This document shows positions 51,431-63,400 of a stretch of DNA of 64,000 nucleotides, one piece after another. This DNA comes from Monosporascus cannonballus (Eukaryota; Ascomycota; Sordariomycetes; Xylariales). The stretch lies in the NCBI GenBank assembly GCA_004154925.1, contig QJNS01000146.1, positions 62,001 to 126,000 on the forward strand. Direction: 5' to 3'. A program made the translations under genes and the position numbers. Under the pieces are notes generated by a model. The model saw nothing but the letters and a program-made list of their open reading frames with translations, was not told the origin of the DNA and searched no databases. Numbering within the stretch: the stretch's first letter is position 1; every line of letters starts with the position of its first letter.

Positions 51431-52860
51431 ATAATAAAATACCTTTTATAAAGTATTAAAAAATAAATATAAGGAATTAAAAAATATTTCGAAAAAATAA
51501 TTATTATTTGTCGAACAATATATAAATATTAGGAAAAAATAACGGCAGCCCAAAGAAAATATTATAATTAACGCCATACGCCTATAAAAGTTTAATTAAA
51601 ATAATAAGTAAATTTATTAATTAAAAACTTTAAATTTAAAAATAAAAAATTCGTATTTATTTATATCCGGGTTACGATTAAAAAATAAATAAATTTTTAA
51701 ATATATAAAATAATTCTTTTTAATAAATATTAATAAATATATAATATATTTTTAATATCCTTATTAAAATCGTAATATAAGTGGGAACCAGATAACGTTT
51801 AAATAACGTTGTCGGATTTAATAAAAAAAATAGAAAAAATAAGTAATAAAGGATATCGTCCGTTACCGAAATAACCGAAGGTAACGTAAATATTTAATTA
51901 AATAAAAAGGTTAACCCGTTAAATATAATACGTAAAAACCATGAAAATACTTTAAGTATACGCTTAAGATATTATAACGTTACGAAAAAAAATTAAATAC
52001 GTATATAAAAAATAAAACGATTTAAAAACCGTAAGATAATAATAACCCGATCGGAAATTGGTCGCCTAATAATTATAAAAATTATAAAAAATAATTTTCA
52101 GCAAAATTAAAATATTAATATTAAAATATTATTTAATTATATAATTATTTTTAAATTTTTGGCAAATAATTACTTTATCGTATACCGATCGGAAATTTAT
52201 AAGCGACATAAAAAAAATTAAATTTTCATTTCGAAAATAAGATTTCGTATTTAATTATTAAACTTTACGTTAATTAGCCTTTAATAAATATATTAAAAAA
52301 ATTAATATAAAAGTATCGAAAAATAATCGGAAAATATATAACGGCAAAAAACGGGTCCGTTTATTAAACTTATTAGGCGTAAAACTTAAAAAAATTTAAA
52401 AACGTTTTATTTCTTATAAAAAATAAGGTTTAAATAACTGGAATATAATTTATCATTAATCGGAAATATGGCGCCGTCCTTAAAGCGCTTAATATATTTA
52501 GGTTTAATAATAATTTCGCCGGGTAAAACTATTTTTAATTATAATTATTAATAAATATTAAAATTTCGTTAAAATATTGGAAAACGGGCGGAAAATATTC
52601 GTAAACGAAAAACGTAACGGTATAACGGCTTTTAAAAATTGCCTTACTTATAAAGATACCTTAAAATTGCGTTTAATTAAAAATTAATTGCGAAATAATG
52701 AAAAAAAACCGTAATATTTATAAAAAAAACTTAAATTTGTAAACCCATAAAACGGTATTAAAATTAAATTTTCGTACTTATAATGGACGATCGGAAATTA
52801 ACCTTAATTATATTAAAAAATAATATTTCTTAATAATAATTATGTTAAGGGCAAATTCGG

Positions 52861-53540
52861 CTTTGCGAAAAACGTCGAGTCGACGACCGACCGCAATTAT
52901 ATCGGAACGTTCGTATTAGGTATCCGTAATACGAACCTTTTCGAATTCGTTAATTAATTCCTAATTATTAATACCAAATTAAAAATTTATTTAGGCGGTA
53001 TTCTTAAAGATAATCGGAATTTAAACGGAAAATTAAATAGTAATATTAATAATATTAAAAATAATTACTTACCGTACGAAAATTTTTATAATAATAATTA
53101 ATTACGACCTAATTTAAAGCATTCAAAATTTAAACGTAAATCGTACGATAATCGAAATAACGTTATATTACGTAAATATAATACGGCTTATTACCGCCCG
53201 TAATACGGTTAATATTTATCTTATTATCGGCGTCAAAAAGATAATATTTGAAAAAATCTTAATTTTTCTTAATATCAAAATATTATTTCTTTTGGAATTC
53301 CTTACGAAAAAAAATATGGCTAACGGAAATAATACGTAGCATAATCGGAAAAGGCAAAATAAAAATAAAGAAAAACGGGAAACCGAACAAAACGCGCATA
53401 TAAAAGGAATAAAGATATAAGCGCGAAAAAAAGTAAATAAGGTAAAATTAAAAATAAATTATAATAGAAAATTAGGCGGAACATAATTAATTACGCAATA
53501 TAATACGCATTAATTATTACGGCAACTATTTATAACATAA
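52861..53540 (+). pseudogene. Extra coding relic between integrase and right LTR (inner element)
   Basis: A frame of about 225 codons interrupted almost only by TAA (one TGA, one TAG), as RIP would produce from CAA/CAG. It reads e.g. NYIGTFVLGIRNTNLFEFV, IYLGGILKDNRN and ISFGIPYEKKYG, with a basic C-terminal half. It lies after pol and has no family I recognise. It could be an additional ORF of the element or a chance reading in AT-rich DNA; a neighbouring frame is also partly open. Confidence 0.35.
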
Positions 53541-53648
53541 TATAACAGTAAATTATCGGCAAATATACGTAACCAGATTTACGAAATACGTTATATTAAA
53601 TTAATAATAATATTATTAGAAATTAACAGCTTAAAAAGAGGAAATAAT

Positions 53649-53854
53649 TATAAGAATATAACTTTTATAAGGATAAAACTAGTAGCCGACCAGCTACCGA
53701 TCAGCTACCAACCTACTTATTAATATAAATCCACTATCTGGTAGCTAGTAAAAAACGCCAGATAGAAATAACCTAATACATTTATTTCTTGGAATCTGCT
53801 TTACGACTGGTCGGAGATCACCTTATCCAGCTTACAGCTGTCCATTATTTTACA
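53649..53854 (+). repeat. Right LTR of inner element
   Basis: 206 bp ending in TTACA, aligned to 46486-46691. Differences between the copies are mainly C/T and G/A. Confidence 0.88.
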
Positions 53855-53859
53855 AACAG

Positions 53860-54090
53860 TTTATAATTATTATTATAATACTTTAAAAATTTAAGTATTT
53901 TTTAAAAGGAAATTTATATTAGATTAAGGTTTATACGAATTATTAAAATTTTACCTAATTTACTACGACCAAGAAATTTACAGAACGATAATTAAAATAT
54001 GCAAAAAACTGGCGAATTTCGACTTCGATATTATTTATAAAAAAAACTTAAAAAATAACAAAATAAATATTTTAGATAAGCGATTAAATT
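53860..54090 (+). pseudogene. RNase H relic, second half (outer element)
   Basis: Resumes the frame broken at 46485: KFKYFLKGNLY, IKVYTN, FTTTKKFTER and then (next frame) LANFDFDIIYKKNLKNN with ILDKRLN. This matches the gypsy order ...YLEG...VYTDHQNL...R-x-R-WAE-L...YDFDI-Y-x-G. It is strong proof that the inner element is an insertion. Confidence 0.75.
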
Positions 54091-54269
54091 TTTAAAAAAA
54101 GTTGGTTAAAATTAATTATATAATTTTCGATATTATTATGAAAAGATATTTACGCCCGTATTAAATTACGAGAACTCGGGTAATACCTTTCGATATATAC
54201 CAAAAGATTTAGCAGTATAATAACAATTTCCTAAAAAACCAAAAAACGAATGAAATATAAATTTTAAAG

Positions 54270-54900
54270 AAATATTAAAAAGATTTAGTACGAAAAATAT
54301 ATGAATATTAATTATACGGATATTTAAAGATCTACGAAACCTTAAAACTGCTTTAACGCATATATTTTTTCTTAATATTAAATTAATAATATAAAAAATT
54401 ACATAATAATATAATATTTGTACCGAAATAAAGATTCGACGATATAAACCATATGGAAATTACAGTTATTATTAATCGCAAAATAATTATAATATTTAAT
54501 TATATTTAATTTTATTACTAAACTTTTTATATTATAATATTTAATTACCGAAATATATTACGACAGTAGTTTCGCAATCGTTGACCAATTTATACATTTT
54601 TCCTATTTTTTTATATTACGAAAATACAGGCGCCGAATAAATAATATATATTTTTAATATATTTTTAACATATATGGATTACTTATAAAAATTATTTTAA
54701 ATAAAAGGTCAATACTTATATTTAAATTTTAAAAGAATTTATAACATAAATTAACTTAAATCATAAATTATTTAACGTATTGAAATCTTAAATAAATAAA
54801 TAAATAAATAAAACGCATAAATTAAATTTTAATGATTTACTTATAATATTATATTAATTACGAACAAAATAATTAAATTAAAAAATTAATAATCGCATAA
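54270..54900 (+). pseudogene. Integrase relic (outer element)
   Basis: Reads VRKIYEY, GYLKIYETLKLL in the zinc-binding part, then NICTEIKIRRYKPYGN. The core follows as FAIVDQFIHFSYF, then IYGLLIKIILNKRS (family HGLP-x-x-I-x-SDRG-S). Multiple stops. Confidence 0.7.
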
Positions 54901-55179
54901 TTAACTTATAATACCAATTATTATAAAAATATTAAAATAATATTAACGAATACAAATTTTAATTTTATTTCAAAATTTTACAAAAAATTATATATTAACG
55001 GCCTAATTAATATGAAAATAATTTTTATATCAAAATAATTACGATAATTGTATTAAGAAATAAAAACGGAATTAAAATTTATACGGAATTAAATAAATAA
55101 ATATTATAACCCAAAACAATTAAAAAAATTAACTTGCGAAAAAAAAAATTCTCTTCGTTACAAAAAGTATTTAAATAAA

Positions 55180-55560
55180 ACGACCTAATAAAAAACTCGA
55201 TTTTAAATATATTGGTCTATATAAATTCGCCAAAACATCTCAGAAAATAATTACTAATTTAAATTTTTACTAAAACTTAAATTTTATTTAATTTTTCATA
55301 TTTCTTTATTTAAATTAATAATTAATATAATTAAAGTATATATAATATAAAACAATATAAAAATAAAAAACAAATAAATATACGAAATAAAAAAATATTC
55401 GATATACGAAAACGAAATAAACTTACTTAGTACCTAATTAAATGAAAAAACTATCCGGATTTCAAAAATATCTGGAAATTTGCTAAAAACCTTATTAACG
55501 CCTAACACCTGTTAAAAAATTTTCACCGGCAACGACGGGCGCATCCTAATTAACAGCCGA
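55180..55560 (+). pseudogene. Integrase C-terminal and chromodomain relic (outer element)
   Basis: At about 55187 it reads RPNKKLDFKYIGLYKFAK (family R-x-SKKLD-x-KY-x-GPF-x-I). A chromodomain follows at about 55380-55500: KIFDIRKRNKLT-x-YLIK-x-KNYPDFKNIWKFAKNLINA, the Y-LIKW-x-x-Y-x-x-x-x-NTWE-x-x-x-NL pattern. This places the element among chromodomain-bearing Ty3/gypsy retrotransposons. Confidence 0.72.
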
Positions 55561-56139
55561 CCAATTAATAACCGGGATATCGGGCTAATCGGCTGCGGCT
55601 TATATTAACGTAATAACTGTAATAGCGGCCTTCAATTATTTTTACTTTTTTTCGAAACGCTTAAATTCTTCTATAATTTCCGCGCTTTTAATACTCCGAC
55701 GAAATATTTTAATATTATAACGACGGAATAACCGCCTTTATTTTTGCAAACGATCCAACTTATTAATAACCGTCTGTAACGTTTCGCGAACTTATTTCTT
55801 TTTACGTTTTAAACGATTTTTTTTATTTAGAAATTTTTGATGTTTAATTTTAAAGAACTAAAAATATTATAAGAACTACCATAATAAATATAGCGCGCAT
55901 ATTTTAAAGAATCCTAAAAAACTTTATATTTTGTATTTTTTTATAACGAAAATAAAAAAACATTTTAAAACCCATACGTTTAATACGTTTTAAAAAAGTA
56001 AAGGCGTTAATACGCTTACGAAAATCAAATTTTTCTACGTAATTTAACGTAATGAAAATAAATAAAAAAGTTATGTACTAAAATTAACAAACGAATAATT
56101 TAATCTTTAAGGACAAAAATTTTGAAAAAAAAGAGATTA

Positions 56140-56536
56140 TATTATTACTTAACGGTTTTGGCTTTTTTACGTACGGTCGGGCCCACGAAAAAAACAAACC
56201 CTAATTACCGCCAAAAAATCACGTAACCGGCTTAAAGATTTTAAAATGCCAAATACCTTAAGCCCTTTAAGCCGGCAAAAAAGCTCAAAGGGCTTAATAG
56301 GCTTAAGGGTTTAAACCGCTTAAGCACTTTAAGCCAGAATAAGGATATATACGTTTATTATTTCCATAGTTTAAATAACTTTAGCTTACAATATAACATT
56401 ATTACCTAAGGCACCCTTGGAATTACGAGACGTAATACGATTACTATATCTATTGCTCAGATTCCCAGAATACTTTTGCCAACATAAACCCGTAGGACTA
56501 AAGTTTAATAGTTGGTTTAACCCCCTAGCCGTCACA
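56140..56536 (+). repeat. Right LTR of outer element
   Basis: 397 bp and less RIP-mutated than the left copy (keeps e.g. AGGCACCCTTGGAATTACG and TGCTCAGATTCCCAG). Ends CCGTCACA, then the TTATT target copy. Confidence 0.9.
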
Positions 56537-56611
56537 TTATTATTTTGCGCGTTACTATTTTGCGCGTTATTATTTTGCGTATTATTATTTTGCGCGTTAT
56601 TATTTTACGCG
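56537..56611. repeat. 15-bp minisatellite, five units
   Basis: Five tandem units of TTATTATTTTGCGCG with few changes. A sixth unit (TTATTATTTTGTACG) lies at 42304-42318 on the other side of the outer element. The element therefore inserted within the array, and its TTATT target is the start of a unit. Confidence 0.92.
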
Positions 56612-57122
56612 TTTTTTTAATACGTTTAAAATTTTAGTTACAAACTTTATTTAACGAAACGCTAGATTTTTTACCAGAAGCCGTATTTTTTATTTACGGT
56701 TCTATTAAATTTTAATAATAATTTAAAATATTTCTAATTAATTGTATATTCTTTTATTAAATAATAAATCGTTTGGCGTAAATAACGTATAAATTAATTA
56801 TTATAAAAGATTAAATTAATTCAAAATTATTTTACATATTATTTACTTTTAAATAATTGGATTAACATAATTTCTACCGCTTTCTATATAATAGTTATAG
56901 CAAAAATTTAAAATCGCTATTAGCTTTAAAATTATTACGAAATTTCCTTTATTAAATATTAAAAAGGCGTTTTTTTAAATAATAACTTAATATTTATTTA
57001 ATACAGTCGTATTTTACATAAAACGGCGGTTATATACATTAATATTATTTCAAAATTATTTTATTTTTTTAAAAAAATATACTGCTAGGCAAAACCCATT
57101 TTTTCGCCTTTTAAAAAAACTC
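56612..57122. other. AT-rich sequence, unassigned
   Basis: RIP-like composition; no coding relic recognised. Confidence 0.4.
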
Positions 57123-57215
57123 GGGCCCTTAGGTATTATTTTTTTAACTGGGCGCTTAAGCATTATTTTTTCAGCCGGGCGTTTAGGCATTATTTTTTTA
57201 GCCGGGGGTTATTTT
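57123..57215. repeat. 27-bp tandem repeat, about 3.4 units
   Basis: Three units start at 57123, 57150 and 57177. Each is GGGC followed by a TTA(A/G)G(C/T)ATTATTTTTT core and A(A/G)C(C/T). A fourth partial unit starts at 57204. It sits in otherwise RIP-like DNA but keeps GGGC blocks. Confidence 0.85.
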
Positions 57216-58749
57216 ATAACGTAGGGAATTTTGTTTTTAGTACTAGGTAATTTTTTTATTTCTACAATTAATTAATAAATTATTTGCTTAATATGCGTTA
57301 TTTTAATTATTATTATAACTAAATTTGTTCTTATAATAGCATAAAAGTATTAATTATAATGGTAGTTTAATAATAAGTAAATATTTTGCGAATTTTTAAT
57401 TAAGTATAAATATAAGCAATTTGTTACGAAAAATAAAATATATAAAGTAATATAAGGCAATTAAAAAAGTTTTCATAATTTATCTAAATACTTTATTTTA
57501 AAGAGTTTTATTTTTTTATTATAAGAAAAATAATATATATAGTATTATTATTTTATAATTATTTCTTTAATTTATATCATTAAATACTTCTTAAAGTAAA
57601 AATTTATATATTATGTAATAAAACAAATTAAAAAAATAATTTTATATCAAATTTAATCCGCCTTTAAAAATTGCAAATATATTAACTATATTACCTATCG
57701 CCCTAACTTAATAATTATGGGCCTGGTTTGCTATAATTATGACGATAGATTTAAGTTATCCCGGAATAACGACCAGTTATAAATAAACGTTAAAATTTGA
57801 TTTTTCGAAATCTTCTTCGCTTATCTTTTAATAAAACTTTTATTCTTGATATTGGTTAACCTTTTTCTTTTTTTGCGAAATTAATCCTTAAATATAATTC
57901 CTTTATGTTAAAATCCGCTTACCCTAACAATCTAATTAATAAATAAAAATCCTCGGAGTATCTAATTTTTATGCTTATTATTTTTAAAATTTATTCGGAT
58001 TTTTTAAACCGTTATTTAATACCTTGTAAAATTTATTTAATAATAAGTTATGTTAATCCGGCAATTTTCCTAAGTTTTTGATAAACGGAATTTAAAATAT
58101 TTTCTGCATTTTTTTCTTATATTTTTCGAATCGTTTTGAGATATAAACGGGGTCGTTATTATTATATATAATATCGTTATTTAAATTAAATAGTTTAATT
58201 CGGATATAAAATAATATAATTAAAATTAATTTAAATTATTACGAACATATTAATGAATACTTAAAATAATATTTTAATTAAGCAAACTTCCAAGTACGTT
58301 TTATTAATACGGAAAAACATTGAATATATAATAAATTACGTATAAAATAAGTAAGATTAAGGAATATATTGTTAATCCGTTATTATAATATTAAAACGGT
58401 TTTATTCGAACGAATACTTATATAATATAATTAAAAAATAATTTTAAAATATTAATTAAATTATTTACGTTCGTATTAAAGATAATCGTTAATAATATTG
58501 TTTTATTAATTATCGTTAATACGGTATACCAAACCTTTTTTAGCATTTAAATTTAATAAAAGAATTTCGACAAAGTTTCCGTTATTCGAAATAAAAGTAC
58601 GTATAATAAATTATACATTCCGTTTGTTATATTTTTTCAATATTTTTTGTACGTATATTTAAAACATTTAACGGCTTTTTCGTAAAATGTATTATTAAAT
58701 AATTTTATTAAAAGTTTTTCTCTTAATCGTTAACATAATTACGGAATTT
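57216..58749. other. AT-rich sequence, unassigned
   Basis: RIP-like. The minus strand at about 57780-57960 has a partly open frame (RINFAKKEKG, RIKVLLKDKRRRF) that reads like a coding relic, but I do not recognise it. Confidence 0.35.
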
Positions 58750-59830
58750 AATAGTCGTATTATTTGATAATAAGTAAATGAAAATAGAAAAATAAGCTAA
58801 TAAGCAATTAATAATAAATAACCTATTAATATATTTAAGAACTTTCGAAATTGCTAACTTGGCACTTTTTCGTAATAGTTGTAATTATATTCGTAGGTGG
58901 TTAATAAATTTAGAAGATGTTAATTTGTTTTCATTTCTTTATTTTTTTTCATCTTTTAATTTTTATCCGAGTAATATTTTTAACAAATTTTAACGATATG
59001 TTTTTTGCATTTACGTAAATATTTAAGCATAATTTTATACCCGCCCACTATATAGAAAATATAGTTTTTCCGAGAAAAACCGAAATTATTCGTTATCCAG
59101 ATAAAATATTTAAAAATATTAACCATATAAAGAATAAATTTAATACCGTTAAAAGACAATGCATAACCCGTTTTTTTAATGATAGATATTTGCGTACAAA
59201 TCTTTGAATTATCGGGTATATTTTTATGGTACGTAATAAGAAAAAAAATATCGAACTTTAACGACTATAAACGTTACGAATTATTTGAAATACGTTTTTA
59301 TAATCCAAAGTTTTATTTATAATTATATTTTATTAGATTTATAAAAAAGTGTTTTGTATTAAAACAGAAATAAATTCAGATAATAACTATATGTAATTAT
59401 TAAAATTAAATAATTATTTTATGATTATTTTAAAAAATACGTACCAATATAATTATATATTTCTTTTTCGGCTTAATAGGGTTTGTGCCTTATTTCGGCA
59501 AACTTTTAAATTTTTTGTTCTGTTCGCCCAAAATTTCTTTAAATTTATTTAGTAATTTTATATTACAAATTTCACAAAAGTTATTAAATGCCCTTTATAA
59601 AATATGTAATGTACATATATAATACCGAATTTCGTTTGCCTATTGGAATTTGTCGTCTAATTTTTAATCAAGCTATTTTTACATAGTTATTTATCTAATA
59701 CTAAGACTATTATCCGCAGTAAGAACGCGAAATCGATCGGTTATTTCTAGCTTTTTTAACTAACGTAATAATTTATCGCTATTAAATTTATTCGATTTAG
59801 TATTATAAAGTTGGATATTAATTAAGAAAT
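58750..59830 (-). pseudogene. hAT-family transposase relic
   Basis: On the minus strand, from 59800 downward, one frame reads NKFNSDKLLR, LKKLEITDRFRVLTADNS, then LDDKFQ-x-ANEIRYYICTLHIL-x-RAFNN. This is the hAT transposase pattern of a helix, (V)TTDNASNN, LDD-F, and (H)I-CLAH-LQL-x-F. It is interrupted only by TAA/TAG where Gln is expected. Lower down come KKTGYALSFNG, then FKYFIWITNNFGFSRKNY and GGYKIMLKYL, fitting the segment after TRWNS of hAT proteins (P-F-x-x-x-T-x-x-x-S ... PTI ... LP-Y-x-LL-HL). Then NYYEKVPS. The N-terminal part should lie above 59961, across the inserted solo LTR, and was not recognised. Non-functional. Confidence 0.6.
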
Positions 59831-59960
59831 AATATCTTTTTTATTTTTGGTTAATCTAATAAATAATAATTTTTTAAAAAGAAAATATTAAATAAGACGT
59901 AATTTAAATATTATAATTAATTGATATATAAAATTTTGAATGGATATCCTTAAATTTATA

Positions 59961-60398
59961 TGTAACGAACCTGTCATACATCCACCTGGAGGTATGAGCA
60001 ATATCCGAAAAGGGTCTTGATTTGCAGGTAACAATAGGGCGAGGAATAATTTAGTGATCTATTCGTTAAAGAGATTTAAGTACTCTTCCCTCAATTAGAG
60101 AACGGTGCAGTTGCCTTTGACTGAAAGCTTAGATTGATAGCTAAGGAGCGAAAATTAAGTAGGTGCTATTTACATAAGAGACCAATTTATTATATATCCC
60201 AATTCCTAAAGTGAGTGTATCGTGGATCTATGTGATCTATGTGATCTATGTGATCTGGTCCCAGATTACTTAAATTACCTAGATCAACTAGATCACCTTT
60301 AAAAGCCAAGTTTCCCTGTCCGGGGTTTAGCCGTGACAGGTCCGCGCTAGGCCTTAAAGGTTGGCCTCCTCGAGGCAGGAACCCCTGTTCCTGTAACA
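59961..60398. mobile_element. Solo LTR, not RIP-degraded
   Basis: 438 bp from TGTAACGAACC to CTGTAACA with ordinary GC content, embedded in AT-rich DNA. Flanks are TTATA (59956-59960) and CTATA (60399-60403), a 5-bp target duplication differing by one C/T. No internal region or second LTR is near, so it is a solo LTR or recent LTR remnant. It contains three TGTGATCTA-type tandem units at about 60230-60257. The minus-strand frame at 60190-60399 is within the LTR and not a gene. Confidence 0.82.
60229..60259. repeat. Short 9-bp tandem repeat in the solo LTR
   Basis: About 3.4 units of GATCTATGT in a row, then GATCTGG. Confidence 0.85.
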
Positions 60399-60403
60399 CT
60401 ATA

Positions 60404-63400
60404 TTTAATAATTACGTTATTATATATCTATATATGTTTTATGTATATTTTTATTATTAATACTTTAAAGTCGATATCGTAAAATAATATTATAATTCGG
60501 AAATATTTATTTAACAAACTCCTAATACGCAAATATTAAAATATAAAATTATTAATTAAAAAAATCCAATTAAAATTCAATACTTTAGGTAATATTAGGT
60601 TTTAATTATAATAAGTAATAATTCTTTTAAAATTATTATGCCAAAAAAAAGAAAAAATTTAAAAATAAAAAGAGTTTAATAAAACCTTATTAATAAAAAA
60701 TTATATAATAATTATTTTAGAATTATTTTAATTATATATATATTATAGTTTTATTAGTGATTTTATTATTAATAATTAGGTCCGTTTAATTTATTTTTTT
60801 ACAGCATATATTATTCCGTAAGTATATTTTTATAAAACTTGTTTTTTTTTAGAAAAAATAAAATATGTAAAGTAATATTCATATCGCCGATACTTAATTT
60901 TGGGCTGCTTAATTATCCGTTAATAAATTTATATAAAAATCTTTTAATATTCCGAATTACGGTTTATTTTATTAAATATGCCGATAATTTCGTTCAAAAG
61001 GTTTTCGTTATTTTTGCTGTTAATATTTTTTTGAATTATAATTACCGCTAAAACCAAACCACCTAATCCTCGTATTAATGCTTTCGATATTCGTAATATT
61101 CTTAATTAATAATGGGAAAATCGGCCTTCTATCGTATCTAGGATTAGGAGTAGCTTAAATAATGTAGTATAATAAAACGGTTTTTTTAGCTGGGTAAACT
61201 CGATCAATTAAGTTATCCTTTGTTCGTTAATTATTAGTTAAATTATAAATGGCTAAATTTCGAACTTAATTTTCGGATATTTTATTTTTAATTCGAATTT
61301 ATTTTAATCGGTTTATAATTTTAATAATTTTTATTATGGTTTTTTGATAAATAATTTTCGCTAAGTATTTTATTATTATGCTAATTATCGATAATAAAAT
61401 ATTTTAAATTATTATTTTAATCCAGGTTATTATTTAATAAAAAAGGATTTTATAACGATTTATTATTATTAAAATTATTATCGCCAAAGTTAAAACTTTT
61501 GAAAATTTGTAATATTATTTCGGTATTATAATAAATTCGATTAAAGCTATAATAAAAACATTTTTATAATAAACGGATAATTGGCAAAAATAAGAAAATG
61601 ATCGAAATTAAGTAAATAATTAACGACATAAAGTCTTAAAATTACGTATTAAAATTTTAGAACGTCACTTATTTTTTTATTAAACTTTTATAATAAAACT
61701 ATCTACTCCATTTATTCTAATTCGAACCTAATACTACCAAAATAATATAATTAAAGAATTACTCGGTTTAAGTAATATTTTAAATCTTTTACGAATTAAT
61801 AGTACTCAAAACAAATTTAACTAAAATTCCAATAATGTTATTTTTAATCTTTTTCTGTTATTTAAATTTACTAAATATATGCCCATTCGACGTATAGTAC
61901 AAAATAAACCAATACTATTAACTAGCTTTACTTTTAAATACGCTAAAAAAACGTTAGATAAACCAATAAAACTTTAGCCAAAAACATTTACGCCTAAGGT
62001 TCAATGTTATAAACAGAAATCTAATAATAAATATCCAGGCCGGATTATTTTATAATTATTTTATTATTAATATTTTTCAGTAAATATATTTTGCGAAATT
62101 CGAAAATACTAAAAAAATACCTGCTTAATTTTCGAAAAAAATATTATTTTAACGTATCGTTCGTAAAATACTTATAAATGTATTATTTCAATTTATGCAA
62201 ATAAAGGTATTTATTTTAAAAATATTATAAAAAATTACAAAAAATGTTTTAGTTTTTTTATTTTAAAATACTTAATTTTACGTTATTTATAATAAAAAAT
62301 AATGCTTTAAGTAAAAAATATTTATATTATTCGGGAAATTTATTTTTATTAAAATATAATTATTTTAAGGCTAATTATTAAAATTTTAAAAAAATTTAAA
62401 AAAATTAAATTTTATAAATTATTGTAATTAACCTTTTTTATTTTAAATATTTACTTAAAGAAGGGCTAAAATATAATTAATATTATTTAATTAATTAAAT
62501 TTTATTTTAAATTTTATAAGTATAAAATTATTTCTCGATAAGCCTTTAAATTATGTATATTTTAGATAAACTTTCATTTAGTTAAAATTCTGTACTTATT
62601 AAAAAAAATTTATTTTATATTTTCTATTAATTACTTAGTTCTTCTTATTTCCAGCCTAATTAAATTTTATTATCTTACCTTATTATAATACGTTATTTTT
62701 AATTACCGTTATCTAATTTCTAAAATAATCTTAAAATAATTATATTTAGAATTTTTGGTTTTTAATTTTGTAATATTTTTTGATTTAAACGTCGGAAATC
62801 CGACAAATTATTATCTTAAAATCCGTATACCAAAAAGGCTCGGACGTAAAATATTAATATTTCGGTAAAACAAAATAATATCGAAAACATTCGTCATAAC
62901 CTAAGGTAATAAATTAAACGCAAATTAAATAATTAAAAACGTTTAAATTTACATATAACTTTCGAAAAATAAACGAAATAAAATATAATTATTAAATAAA
63001 AAATTAATACTTATTAATAAATATTATTTTATACTTATTTTAATATTTTATTAATTATTAATAACTAAGTAAAATAACGATACTTTAATTAAATTATAAG
63101 AAAATAAATTAAAGCTAAGAATATATTTATAATACTAAATAAATACGATAAAACACATATTAATATTAATAATAAAATAACGATAATATTTTATTATAAC
63201 GATAATATTATTAACGATATTTGCTATAAATTAATTATTAATTTTCTGGATAATTTAATATCTTAATTACCGGAAAATCTTATTATATTTTAAATTAAAA
63301 ACTTTCGCATAATAATTTAATAAATAAAAGTTTGCCTTAAGTTTTTTAAATTATTTTATTAATATTTTTAACGTTTATTACCGGTTTAAGGCGGAAATAT

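Larger units (their letters stand above)
46486..53854 (+). mobile_element. Ty3/gypsy LTR retrotransposon (inner), RIP-degraded
   Basis: 206-bp direct repeats at 46486-46691 and 53649-53854 bound an internal region of about 6.96 kb. A polypurine tract (about 53632-53645) precedes the right LTR. The bases beside it, AAAAG (left) and AACAG (right), are an imperfect 5-bp target duplication. Plus-strand relics of reverse transcriptase, RNase H and integrase are readable, with catalytic Asp residues lost and many TAA/TAG codons. It interrupts the RNase H coding region of the outer element, so it inserted later. Confidence 0.85.
42324..56536 (+). mobile_element. Ty3/gypsy chromodomain LTR retrotransposon (outer), RIP-degraded and split
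   Basis: Two 397-bp direct repeats bound it (42324-42720 and 56140-56536). Both run from TG (or TA after RIP) to CA/TA, and both ends are flanked by the perfect 5-bp duplication TTATT (42319-42323 and 56537-56541). A polypurine tract (about 56124-56136) precedes the right LTR. Relics read on the plus strand in the order gag zinc knuckle, protease, reverse transcriptase, RNase H, integrase, chromodomain. Stops are mostly TAA/TAG where Gln is expected, as RIP produces. A second element, 46486-53854, interrupts RNase H. Removing it and one target copy leaves about 6.84 kb, a normal length. No product can be made. Confidence 0.88.

Noticed and set aside
56417..56620. 67-codon frame with a repeated LLFCALLFCA pattern
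   Set aside because: It is the translation of the right LTR end and the 15-bp minisatellite, not a membrane protein.
60190..60399. 69-codon frame with DHIDHIDHID repeats
   Set aside because: It lies within the solo LTR and its repeat is the 9-bp tandem repeat read in antisense.
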